Assembly: GCF_024679245.1 (NCBI RefSeq)
Contig: NC_090174.1
Span: 42,533,188 to 42,597,187 of the forward strand
Source of the DNA: Pseudorasbora parva
Taxonomy: Eukaryota; Chordata; Actinopteri; Cypriniformes; Gobionidae
DNA: 64,000 nt
Reading direction: 5' to 3'
The notes below the pieces were generated by a model. That model was not told the DNA's origin and ran no database searches. It saw only the letters and a program-made list of their open reading frames with translations. Made by a program: the position numbers and the translations under genes. Shown piece after piece: positions 1 to 24,700 of the stretch (the stretch's first letter is position 1; each line of letters opens with the position of its first letter).

Positions 1-746
1 CCAACCAGAGCAACAAAGGTGAAACAGAGCTTGTTGATAGATTAAACATTCACCGTATCCGGTCGGCTAAACTCCGAACACATCTTCCCTTTTTAAGAAT
101 GACTTCAGTGCCGTTCTTTGTTCTTTTCTCAGAGAAAAGTTTAACTCCAAGTCTTCCAGAATCACAGTCAACGCTGATTCGAAAGACCGCCGCCGTTCGC
201 CAAATTCTGTGTTTACTAGAAGCACGCAAACGCAACTCGGCCGTCGTCATTATGGCCCCGCCCGCTGACTCTATACACGATGTGATTGGCCCATCCAGAT
301 TGTGAGGAATACAGCTCAGAAGGGTATTGAGAGTTCCTAGACGACACTTGCGGGCAGATTAAATTTGCTGCCGCTAGGGTGCGTCTAGATTTCTAGGCTA
401 GGCCACCACCACTCCATCAACATTTTTGCAAAATTTGGAAAAACCTAATAGCATCTCAGACCGACTGAATCATCTCGGATTGACAGGAAACATCAAGCTC
501 TGATCGCATTTGCCCCGTTGTAAGGCATTTGTATTGCAATTACAACATGATTTGCAATATTTTGAAAATAAAATAATATTGAGGAGTCTTTGGAAAATGG
601 TGTCTCACAAAATTCAAATATAGTAATTTCAGATGTGTTAGAACATTTCAGACTTGAGCATAGTTACGCTAGTTATTTATTTACAATTTTTACATGACTA
701 CCAGATCTAGTCTGAGGATAAGCACAGAAAGGCCAGATCCAGAGCC
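1..746. other. Non-coding, probably htra4 intron 1 or upstream DNA
   Basis: Short ORFs on both strands have no recognisable domain. Around 332-400 a motif with gacacttgcgggcag and a tctaggctagg end recurs in diverged form near 1225-1300 (acttgcagagcaaatc, cccaggctaa), suggesting two copies of one old repeat in the same orientation. Confidence 0.4.
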
Positions 747-935
747 GGGGCCGGTTGCATAAACCACTTAAAATTAAGTCATCTAATTTTTTTCTGTAAG
801 ACTAATTAGTTACATAAAATGGTAGATCGGTTCAATTTGAATTAGAAAAGTAAGACATTTTGACTATTGCTAGTTGGACTAATTAGTGCTTAAGACCCAG
901 TCTTAACATAGTGGCTAAGTTTATGCAATTAGCCC
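747..935. mobile_element. Short MITE with imperfect inverted termini
   Basis: Left end ggggccggttgcataaac and right end, read on the other strand, ggggctaattgcataaac. Internal gactaattagt occurs twice. Non-coding; superfamily not determined. Confidence 0.55.
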
Positions 936-1785
936 CTGCTGTGTGGTCTTAGCACATGACCTCACTCCCCATCCTCCTCATCAAAGTAGCCAGTGTAATC
1001 CACATCTGGTGTTGTTCTTTGCTTGGGTTTTAATGAAAAGGAAAAGTTTAAATCGCTTAAAACAGATGCGATAGCTGATTCAAACAAGTGATGTACCACG
1101 GCGGCATCCATCTTAGTAATGTACAAAATCTGCTTCACCGTTGCTGCGCTGTCGTCATCATGTAAAGCCCACCTCAACGTTTCTGATTGGTGCCGCGATT
1201 TTGATGGATTAGAAATGGGCTTGAATGGGCTCTTTGCCAGACTACTTGCAGAGCAAATCTAAATTTGCCTGAAGTTGTCTGGGTTTTCCCAGGCTAATTC
1301 CAGAATGCAGGCACAGATCAAATTTGTTTAGATTTTATTTCTAAAAAGATAGTTTTTAGTTTCTTATATTTAGTTTCATTTTAAGTTCATGTTTATTGCA
1401 TTTCAATGATAGGGTTTTGTATGTGTATATGGGTAACCGTTACATTTCAGTACTGAGTAGGTAAAAAAAAAAATCAAAAAGTCATTCAAGGGGCATTTAT
1501 CAGATATGAGTGAGTACAGCTTGACTTTACAGCTTCATGCAAAATTAAACCAAATCCCCTCATAACAAGTAAGAAGAGGCATTTATGTGATAATAGATTT
1601 ATGACTTCAGCCACAAACCTCTGCAATAAAAGAGGTGCAGTATTTCAATTATATTTCAATGTCAAAGGAACTTTGATAGCATTCATTTTTAGCACATGTC
1701 ATTGGTGGCATTCAGCAGTTTTACATATTGCAGAAGCAGTGGTTGACTGTCAGCTCTTACTTTGACACTTGTTTTTACAATCTAA
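936..1785. other. Non-coding AT-rich stretch
   Basis: A 71-codon minus-strand ORF at 1177-962 ends in an acidic FDEEDGE tail but matches nothing I recognise. Otherwise no gene, RNA or clear repeat apart from the diverged motif near 1225-1300. Confidence 0.4.
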
Positions 1786-2661
1786 AGCCCTATTCGCACG
1801 GGACTATAGTATTATCTGGGGACCTCGTGTGATTTGTAATAATTGCAGAGGTTGTCTGTGATCTTAATCCCGTGCGAATCGGTCATGTCTGTAATTTGTA
1901 AAGTAAAAATGTACAAGTTCCCATGCAAATGACCTACCATATTTCACTGAGCAGTGAGGTCCTGTGATAATACTAGTCCCGCGCGAATCGGCATCTCTCT
2001 GATTTGGCCTGGATTTGGCGTGATCGTATATTTAATTTTTTTTTCAAGGTTTTTGTTTCCTGTGCGCCTTTTTATTATCTTTCACATAATGGAGGCTGCA
2101 TTGGAGTGTTTTGATAGTATTTTGGGTGCTGGGTCATATCGCTCTCCACCATACACATTTTGCCGAAAGAGAAAGCTGAAAAGCATCAGAAGAGTGAAAA
2201 GAAAAATATTGTTTAGATGGCGGTGGATGACATGTATAGCAGCATGTGCCATGCGGTAAGGAACATTCTTCTGTTTATGATATAATACAGCTAATGTTAG
2301 ACCTTTAATGAAAATACATTTCTAAGCAATCGCCTATCCAAGCAAGGGGGTTCACATAATTCGAGGTTAATGTATTACAAATAAATGTGAGCTATTTTAA
2401 CCTGGTGAACTGTAAATGACACAGAAAAATAACCATGTTTTTTTTGCTAAATGATTACAATTTGTATAGCCACAGTTTTTGACGTCATATCTGTGATTTT
2501 ACTCAAATTTACTGACTTATCTCCAGAAGTCAGTAAATTCAAGTAAAATCACAGGCTTCGCTTATCCCGTGTGAATGCGCCACATGAAAATCAGATGTGG
2601 GGGGGTACTTTCTAAATTACATGAGGTCCCCAGTTAATACTAATTCTGTGCGAATAGGGCT
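1786..2661. mobile_element. PIF/Harbinger-like element, TAA target duplication
   Basis: Termini agccctattcgcac and its inverse gtgcgaatagggct, flanked by TAA at 1783-1785 and 2662-2664. The CGCACGGGA/CCCGTGCGAAT motif recurs internally at 1870-1880 and 1978-1988. Contains a 101-codon ORF with a basic tail of unknown meaning. Three-base TWA duplications are typical of PIF/Harbinger. No transposase seen; non-autonomous. Confidence 0.7.
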
Positions 2662-2970
2662 TAAAGGTCCCGTTCTTCGCGATTCCATCTTTCAGTTAGT
2701 TAGTGTAATGTTTACTGTTAGAGCATAAATAATACCTGTAAAATTATAAAGCTCAAAGTTCAATGCCAAGCGAGATATTTTATTTAACAGAAGTTCCCTT
2801 TCAAAGCCTACAGCGAACGGCCGGTTTGGACTACACCCCTGCACTTCCAGGTTTAATGATGCAACTAAAACCTTTGTTGACGAACCCTCCGCCCACAAGA
2901 ACACGCAAATTCGGGGGCGTTGTCCTTTTGCTCTCGCAGGTCAAGAATAGGAAGCGTTTTTTTGTAGAGT

Positions 2971-3249
2971 GTGTTTGTCGCCATGCAATTGAAATGCTGT
3001 TATTTTCATCCCGGAGTCAAATCACCTTTGTTTGGCCTTCCCACGGACGCTGTACGTAGAGATCAATGGCTACAGTTTATGTTTAACTCGGTTCCAGAAA
3101 ATTATAATCACAATTTAAAACTATGTGCAGCACATTTTGCTGAGGACTGCTTCCTCAATCTCAATCAGTTTAATGCCGGATTCGCAGAAAGATTATTCTT
3201 AAAAGACGACGCAGTTCCCTCTTTGTCTGGAGAAAGCGTTGTTTATTGA
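2971..3249 (+). CDS. THAP-like zinc-finger fragment in a transposon
   Basis: 92 codons. KCCYFHPGVKSPLFGLP, then RRDQWLQFMFNSV, LKLCAAHFAEDCF and FLKDDAVPSL follow the THAP C2CH layout (Cys pair, Pro, Trp, Cys-His, Phe, closing P). The N-terminal Cys spacing is degenerate, so it may not fold. No catalytic domain follows. Probably a remnant rather than a host gene. Confidence 0.55.
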   Translation: MFVAMQLKCCYFHPGVKSPLFGLPTDAVRRDQWLQFMFNSVPENYNHNLKLCAAHFAEDCFLNLNQFNAGFAERLFLKDDAVPSLSGESVVY

Positions 3250-3581
3250 CCACAACCGATAAGTGTATTTTATTATTTAAGTTGGTCCGTTTAACAGTTT
3301 ATGTAACTCATGACACAAAGTGCAACGCTGTTTAGCTTTGTTAACTAACGTTAGATGGTAATTGAAACTAATCCGAAAAACTTAGCATATAAAAGTGTAG
3401 TAATTCATTCAGACACCATCGATTGTTGGTGTTTGTAATGATCAGTTTAAACTACTGAATAGACAGCTTACCATTCTGAAACATCCAGCAAAAGTCTTTC
3501 CTGAGCAGGTTGTAATCGATCCTCTTCGATATTCTCCGGGTCTGATTCCGGCTCAAATTGATAAGGTAATGGTAAATGGTA

Positions 3582-3840
3582 AATGGACTGTATTTATATA
3601 GCGCTTTTAACAGACCCTATGGCCAGCCAAAGCGCTTTACATCTTGCCTCACATTCACCCATTCATACACCGATGGCGGTGTCAGCCATGCAAGGCGCCA
3701 TCCAGCTCGTTGGGAGCAGCTGGGGTTAGGTGTCTTGCTCAAGGACACCTCGACACTTGGTCAGGTGGAACCGGGGATCGAACCACCAACCTTTCAGTTT
3801 GTAGACAACCTACATGAACCACTGAGCCACTGGCGCCCCA
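3582..3840 (-). mobile_element. tRNA-derived SINE
   Basis: On the minus strand the head carries an A box (tggctcagtggtt, 3829-3817 region) and a B box (ggttcgatcc, 3784-3775). The tail ends in aaagcgctataaataca-type sequence common to fish SINE/LINE 3' ends. Inserted in the THAP-bearing transposon. Not a functional tRNA gene. Confidence 0.75.
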
Positions 3841-4137
3841 CAAAAGATGTAATATAGACATTTTTGCAATAACATTGAGCGCGCGTTATGATAAGAGGCA
3901 AGGACCTTTCCGGTACGTGCGCTAGGCTGCTGTCCAATCGCAGCTCGTTACGTATTTTTGAAGGGGGGACTTCATAGAACAAGGAAATCATCAGGCCGTT
4001 TTTAGGACAGAGGAAACACCGGTATACAGATAAGTAAATTGTGTGAAAAATACTGTGTTTTTTTACACGCGAAACATGAACTCATGTTATATTGCACACT
4101 GTAAGCTTCGAAAACACGCGAAGAATGGGACCTTTAA

Positions 4138-5597
4138 GGCATTGAGAAACTTTTAAACATTAATATTATTATAGCATGTTGATTTTAAATGAACTGAAAC
4201 ATTGTAATGATATTACTACCAAAACCTGTACCATACAGTACTAGTAGGCTACAGAGATTATTATTGATATTTTAAAAACCTTTATTTTCATCATTCCATG
4301 ACTGCAGGGTGATTTCTACCAATTCCAAATTTGTAGCATAATGCAAGTGTCCTTCCCTCATTATCACAGCTTGAGATATGATTTGACAGACAAACGTTTG
4401 TGTCAGATGGTCTCCTTAACATGTTGATACAAATATCCCTGCACTGAGAAACCATTTTTATTGTTTTCTATAAATCAAATGTGGTGCTAGCAGTGATGAT
4501 CATTGTCAATGTGTGAGTTGACAATAGAACAAACTTTTTTTTTCAAAGACAAGAAGCTAACTAATGCTTCAGGATGATAAGAAATTATGTACGTGAAAAA
4601 GTATATACTAAAAACAGACTCATTTAAAAAATAAATCTCAGGTAAGGTTCATGTTTCAGGTGATCCTCCTGCTTTTATGCATACAAATGATCTCTGGCTT
4701 CAGGCCAAGAGGTTCAAATTTATTTTGTTTTGACAGATATGCCTTGGGATATATGATTTATCTATGAAAACCATGTGGCATGTTCTGTCAGCTATGCCTT
4801 GCCAAATGCAGAGGTCCCCAAAGGGCCAAAAAAAACAGTGTCACAAGCAATTCAGCTCTGAAAGTGGACTCGTTATGCAAAAATAGTCAAAAGGAACACA
4901 AATTTCGTCTAGTGGTAACATGTTATGTGGGTTACATAACTTCATCCTGTGCTTTGTATCCACATCCACAAAAAATGTTTGCATGTATGAAGTATCAGCT
5001 GTTTCTGTGACAGAAGATGAAGATTTGAAACAATAATGTCTATGTTTATTTAAACGTTTAGTGTTTAGGGTCATGATTTCTCATTTCCCACTATAGATTT
5101 TTTGTTTCTTTTTGTGTTTACCTGTTTTGGTTTACCCTAGGGAAACCTGTTCATGTAATGTCTGGACGCTGACATTCTCTCAGAGGAGCACGGCTGCTGT
5201 CAGCTGCCACAGACTTAAGCATGTAACATCAATTTATGCAGAGACTTTGTGACAAGTTCTCCCCCAGTGCCTTCAGGTAGCAGGGTGAAGAAAAGAGCTC
5301 CACAGGGATGTTTGCTTTACTCAAAGCTTGTGCCCACATGTTACTATTGTTGATGTGTGACAAAACAATAGGTTCATTGTGACATTTGTAATGCATTTTA
5401 GTTTTTATTCTAGGTTGTCTCGATAAGATAAGCTATTTTTCCATTTATATGTTTTGGCTTGGTCTCTGTTTTTTTTTTTTTTTTTTTATATATATATGTT
5501 TTTTTTTTATTATTAAACTGCCGAGTTTTCCATCTCAGGTAATATACTTTCTAATGTAATTTGTGTCATTTCTTGCCTGTTCTTTTTGCTCTGGTAG
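4138..5597. other. htra4 intron 1 sequence, no gene seen
   Basis: AT-rich with a long T run at 5469-5487. No ORF resembles an IGFBP or Kazal module, so the missing first htra4 exon is not here. Confidence 0.55.
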
Positions 5598-19367
<13,770 letters not shown>

Positions 19368-19444
19368 GAAAGGTTTCTTTTGCTAGTTTTTATCTTAATG
19401 CATTTTCCACAAACATGCTTTACTTGAAAAAGGATATTATAATA

Positions 19445-20040
19445 CAGGTGCTGATCATATAATTATTATATAATCAAAAAGGTAATTTATTTCACTAATT
19501 ACATTGAAAAAGTGAAACTTGTATATTCATTCATTACACAAAGACTGATATATTTCAAAACTTTATTTCTTTTAATTTTGATGATTACAGCTGACAACTA
19601 AGGAAAATCCTAAATTCTGAATATTACTTAAGGCCAATACAAAGAAAGGATTTTTAGAAATCTTGGCCAACTGAAAAGTATGAACATGAAAAGTATGTAC
19701 AGCACTCAATACTTTTGTTGGGCTCCTTTTGCCTGAATTACTGCAGCAATGCGGCGTGGCATGGAGTCGATCAGTCTGTGGCACGGCTCAGGTGTTATGA
19801 GAGCCCAGGTTGCTATGATAGTGGCCTTCAGCTCTTCTGCATTGTTGTGTCTGGCATATCACATCTTCCTCTTCACAATACCCAGTAAATGCGACAGCTG
19901 AAACCCGTGTCTTGTATACGTCTTTGTGTAGTGGTTCTTGAAGCACTGACTCCAGCTGCAGCTCACTCTTTGTGAATCTCCCCCTTTTCTGAATGGGTTT
20001 TGTTTCACAATCCTCTCCAGAGTGCGGTTATCCCTATTCA
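19445..20040 (-). mobile_element. Truncated Tc1 transposon in the htra4 3' region
   Basis: Begins caggtgctgatcatataatt after TA, with a long terminus (aaagtgaaacttgtatattc). The minus-strand interior reads as Tc1 transposase N-terminal and downstream pieces. The far terminus is missing. It lies 77 bp after the htra4 stop. Confidence 0.75.
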
Positions 20041-20089
20041 TTGTACACTTTTTTTTCTACCACATCTTTTCCTTCCCCTCACCTCTCTA

Positions 20090-20320
20090 TAAAGGTCCTG
20101 TTTTTCATGTGTTTTTGAAGCTTTGATTGTGTGTGCAATATAACCTGAGTTCATGTTTTGCGTGTAAAAAAAACAGTATTTTTCACACAATTGACTTATC
20201 TGTACTCCGCTGTTTTTTCTGTACTGAAAAAGGCCTGATGATTTCCTTCAGAAATACGTTACGAGTTCTGATTGTGTGAGCGGTTCCCTTGTTGTGATTC
20301 GACAGCAGCTTAGCTCTGGA
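20090..20320. mobile_element. taaaggtccc element, truncated inverted copy
   Basis: Matches the right end of the 2662-4137 element in reverse (tgcaatataacctgagttca, acacaattgacttatctgta, ggcctgatgatttcctt), then diverges. Confidence 0.65.
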
Positions 20321-20489
20321 AAACATTGTGACCATTTAACATTAAGAAATCAATGTTAATTGGTCTCTTAATTTTTTTCAGAGCATTTCAGCATGAATAA
20401 TCAAGTTTTCAGAGATACACAATGCTTCAAAAAATAATTATAATATGCTTTTTTGGTGTTTGAGAGACATTTTTTATTATCATCAATGT

Positions 20490-20640
20490 TGAAAACAGTT
20501 GTACCTAATATTTTTGTGGAAAACGTGATAATTTTTTCCTGATTCTTTGAGTAGAAAGTTTAAAAAAAACAGCATTTATTTGTAATAGAAATATTTGGAA
20601 CATTGTCTTTACTAAATCTTAGACCTCAAATGTTTGAACT
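20490..20640. repeat. Dispersed fish repeat, partial copy
   Basis: Shares attttttcctgattctttga, gaaagttt and aacagcatttatttg with the 7212-7610 copy. Confidence 0.55.
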
Positions 20641-21195
20641 GTAGTGTGTATTGTTGAAAGCACTTAATAAATAATCGCCTGTACTCCTGCAGTGTTTTAA
20701 ATAAGAGACTTGAAATGTATGAAAACATTGAGGCTGATGATCTGTCAGGCTGAATTCAATCATGTACTTCTCATGTACTTACTACCTGCTGCTTTCAACT
20801 AAGGAATCATTTTCGCTGCCACACACCATCCAAACAAGTCTGTTATCCATGTTTAGCTAAAAATTGTGAGCACGTTTAAAGCAAAAATCTTGTATGTGTG
20901 GCAATATATCCCAAAGTGCCCCTTTTTTCAGTAGATCAACCGTTCAGCTGTAAATAAATCTCATACATAATGAACAACGAACACGCAAGCCAAAAAAAAC
21001 AATTAAAAGCAATAGTGTTTTGAAAAGTGTGTGATAAAAGCCATGGGAATTCTGCCAAGGGTTGCATGTTTAATTGAGTCTATTATTGTATGTATTTTTA
21101 ATTGCAAGCTGTTTCATAACATCTGTCCATTGACAGCTCTTTGTAGGTATTCAGTCTAAAATGTCTGTAACATTTCTGCAGCTGTTTTGGTCTGC

Positions 21196-21201
21196 AATAA
21201 A
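21196..21201 (+). promoter_or_regulatory. Candidate polyadenylation signal for htra4
   Basis: AATAAA in ctgcaataaactctg, followed by a T-rich stretch. It would give a 3' UTR of about 1.8 kb containing a Tc1 fragment and an older repeat. A second AATAAA lies at 21321-21326, and earlier AT-rich variants near 20665 could also serve. Confidence 0.4.
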
Positions 21202-21391
21202 CTCTGTGATTTTAAACATCATTTATTAACCGACAGCATGTTCAGACAGATCATACAACAAAAAATAGAGTGTGGTGTGTAATGAAGAAAAAAAAAATTC
21301 CCTTGACAACTTTGTTGTTTAATAAAGATTTCACGTCGATCATCATAAATATTGATATACAAACCAAGAGTTTTGCTCTCGGAAGATGACA

Positions 21392-21397
21392 TTTATT
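21392..21397 (-). promoter_or_regulatory. Candidate polyadenylation signal for tm2d2
   Basis: Minus-strand AATAAA about 150 nt past the tm2d2 stop. The plus-strand candidate signals of htra4 lie within 200 bp, so the two 3' ends nearly abut or overlap. Confidence 0.45.
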
Positions 21398-21546
21398 TAC
21401 ATTACTGCTTCACAAACATTTTACAAAAGAAGCAAGAACAGTATTGAAAAAAATAAGAAAGGCAAATAAGGCCCATGTAAGCCCACATGCATTCAGTGTA
21501 TTAAATACAACTTGCGAGAAAGGTGAAAAGCTACAGCCACTTTATG

Positions 21547-21760
21547 TCAGTAGAAAGTGCACCAGTTGCTGCTGTCGCTGGGAGTCAGTCCCCCTGTTAT
21601 CAGGAGAATCAGGTCCACAAACCACCAAATGCCAAGGCCGCCCAGGGTAAGCAGCTTTCCCACCGCAGTCCCAGTGTGTCCGAGACAGAACCGATCAACG
21701 CCAAAACATCCCAGGAAAAATGAGTACAGTAGGGTGGTGATGAAGTAGTGTCCTGTGTAT
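21547..21760 (-). CDS. tm2d2: tm2d2 exon 4 (TM2 domain and stop)
   Basis: Acceptor aatttaag. Encodes both transmembrane helices with the intervening [11 protein letters not shown] loop (DRF motif), then [13 protein letters not shown] and TGA at 21549-21547. The preceding intron of 4.2 kb is filled with transposon remnants. Confidence 0.96.
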
Positions 21761-24700
21761 CTTAAATTACAAAGAAGAAAAACAATCTATTAATATCAAT
21801 GACTGTATAACTTAAAAAAAGAAAAGATTTGCACCAACACAGCTATGCATGTACTGAACAGACTGTCCAGAGTTAACGGTTTATGTTTAGTGAAGCTTGT
21901 GAATTGATAGCTCTGTTCACTGATGGTCAGTTTTGAGATATATTGTGCACATATTGATGCGCAGTGAAAGGAATCCACAGTACCTTACTGCCCCCTTGTG
22001 GTAATTAAATAAAAAATTATGCAATGCACTCCTGTGAAGCAGAGGTCAAACATGAAAGCTAAACTGTAACTTGCTATCATTTCATGTTAGTGATATTTAT
22101 TTTAAATAAATAAATATGTGATATGAACGCTGAGACAAATTAATTTCCCATAACCTTACTGGTCATTTGTGATTACTGGATAACAATTTTAAAAACATTT
22201 TTTTGAATCAGACCAGTTTGCTAATGAATCAATCAGAACATTTTGGTGATTCATTAAAATAAAGTGACACAAAAAAAAAAACTTGCATACAAAAACATTT
22301 ATATGGCTAGCAAGCAAGTTTTACTCAACAAAAGACTAGCTGATTAAATATTTTACAACTATATCCAGTATAGATATTTCTGTTTTTTTAGTTTATAATG
22401 TAATATGTAATATTACAATGTTACAAATATTACAATAATGTAATATTATTACAATGATTTTATAAAATATTTTGTGCAACCAGATGAGACACAGGACCGT
22501 GCCTGATCTAACATATCCAGATAGAAATTTGTTGCTCTTTCTCAATAGAAAAATGCAAAACAAACACGCCTATTTTGCTCCGCTCCACACATTGAGAGTG
22601 TTAATTCATTCCAGTGATATTTTTGTATGCAGAAGGAGTTTGACAACAGCCGTTTGATCCACACAGAGATCTAATCTCACCATCATCGAAGAAATGATGA
22701 AGAAATGAAGAAACTGAGACAAAATCCACAAGAACTGCGACAACGACTCCAAGACGCTTGAAGAAACCCTCCTGCAAAGCTCCCAGAAAAACTATGAGAA
22801 AGTGTACCAGGACAAAAGCTGTTTAAAATGCAAAGGGTGGTCACACTAAACACTGATTTGATTTAGTTAATTGATAAACAAAATCTATTTATGACATTAT
22901 TTTTGAAAGCATTCTCACTTCACAGCCTTTTTTTACACAAGTGTCTAAAACTGTTCACAGAACTGTAGCTTTGCAGGAGGGTTTCTCCAAACATCTTAGA
23001 GATGTTGTCGCAGTTCTTGTGGATTTTGTCTCAGTTTCTTCATGTAATCAAAGATGGACTCGATGATGGTGAGATTAGATCTCCGTGTGGATCAAACAGC
23101 TGTTTTCAGACTCCACTGGAATGGATTATTACAATTAATGGCAAAATAAATGTCTGAAAATGTAAACTGATATTACCTACTGACCCACTATTGCAAAATA
23201 TATAACTGGCTTAAAAACATTTTTGGGGGGTGAAAATACTAATGTGCCTAAGACTTTTGCACAGCAATGTATTAGGAGTATGTTATCTTACTTGTTGGAC
23301 AGATTTTGTGAGCTGACGCTTGAAACAGACAGTGAAGAGGTTTAGACGCTCCAGGCTTATACAGTGTGGAAATGAATGCGTAATCATCTTCGCTGAAGTG
23401 AATGCCAATAGTACGATCACAAATGGACAAACAACATGGCACACAAGCATATTCAAGCAAAAGCCAGCATAAATCAGTTAAATTAGCCAGCATAAATTAA
23501 AGCAACCTCAGCCTTCACTCCCTGAGTTCTCTCCAGTGCTGGAAAGCTGATACTTCTTGCCTGATCTAAGCCTTCTTTTGTTCCACACTAGGGCTGGGCG
23601 ATATGACGATATTATCATATATCGACGATGTCTCGCAAATATCTCTATATCGATAACAGTCAGTGTTATTAGACGATAATCAACAGTATCATAAAAATGG
23701 CGACTGATAAACGCACAGGACATTGCGTTGCCAAATACATTATAAATAGTAGTTACCATACACTCACCTTTTTAGTGTTTTTGATGCATAACTACAGTAG
23801 CCTATATGTGTTAAAGCAAAACATGGAATTATGGATAAGACGTTGGTTGCGTTTTCATTATACATGCGCAAAGAGAAGCACGTTGGCTTGGCTAAATGTT
23901 TTAAACCGCTCTAAAAATATTATTGGCTATTAGGCTAAATTATAAATATAATAGCCTATTAATAATACAAACATTAATCAAACATGGGAACCTGGAAAAC
24001 ATTTAAAATAGCCGACTAACGCTAAAAATAAAAGGAGAGAGAAACCTTTGGGGGAAAAAATAGCTCAACGGAAAAAAATAGCTCAACCTTAAACGGTTGA
24101 AAATGTGTATGAAACCTAACCATAGGCCTGTATTTTAAATACTATAAAATAAAGGTGTTAGAATAAAATTGTTATAATAAAAAAAATGAAAGAAAAATAT
24201 ATTAAAGTGATGTTAAAATCGCTCCATCACTGCATGAGCTGTGAGTTTAACGCGCGTTAAACTCACAGCTCATGCAGTGATGGAGCGCAGTATTCTGAAC
24301 AGAAACGCATGAGCTATTCACGTGAACACTGCACTTTGCTTAATTAAATATTTTCGTTTTGAATCGTTTCGTTTAAAAGTGGACATTTTAAGCTTTCTAT
24401 CCGCATATTTCTCATGTCTCTGAGGCAAGTAGCCTTCTGCGTTTCAGTTTATTTATGAGACGCGCTCCAGTTCATGAGCAATGAAAGCGATCACTCCGGC
24501 GACTTCGTCACGATTATAGTCTGCTGTTTGCTTATTATTTATTAAACCCAGGCAATTGGCCAAAGAAACCTTTATTAAAATTAAGATACAATTTAAAACG
24601 AAAGAATGCTTTCTACAAAACAAAACGTAATATTAAACTAAATATAACCACCAAAATCATTTCTGACTCACTCACATCGTTGCACTTATCATAATCAGAT

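Larger units (their letters stand above)
2662..4137 (+). mobile_element. DNA transposon with taaaggtccc ends carrying a THAP-like ORF
   Basis: Ends taaaggtcccgttcttcgcg and, inverted, taaaggtcccattcttcgcg. It abuts the Harbinger-like element. The same family occurs as a 571-bp copy at 17945-18515 and a truncated inverted copy at 20090-20320. This longest copy carries a THAP-like ORF at 2971-3249 and a SINE insertion at 3582-3840. The superfamily is not certain; THAP domains occur in P-element and some other transposons. Confidence 0.65.

Noticed and set aside
3760..3840. A tRNA gene (A and B boxes on the minus strand)
   Set aside because: No complete acceptor-stem pairing or plausible anticodon arm was visible, and it continues into a SINE body and tail.
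21444..21748. Plus-strand ORFs over 21.4-21.75 kb
   Set aside because: Antisense shadows of the tm2d2 TM2 exon.
23272..23493. Extra tm2d2 exon or another gene (73-codon minus ORF with a GTAAGAT donor)
   Set aside because: The tm2d2 coding phase closes perfectly between 25986 and 21760 without it, and the sequence matches no TM2D2 segment.
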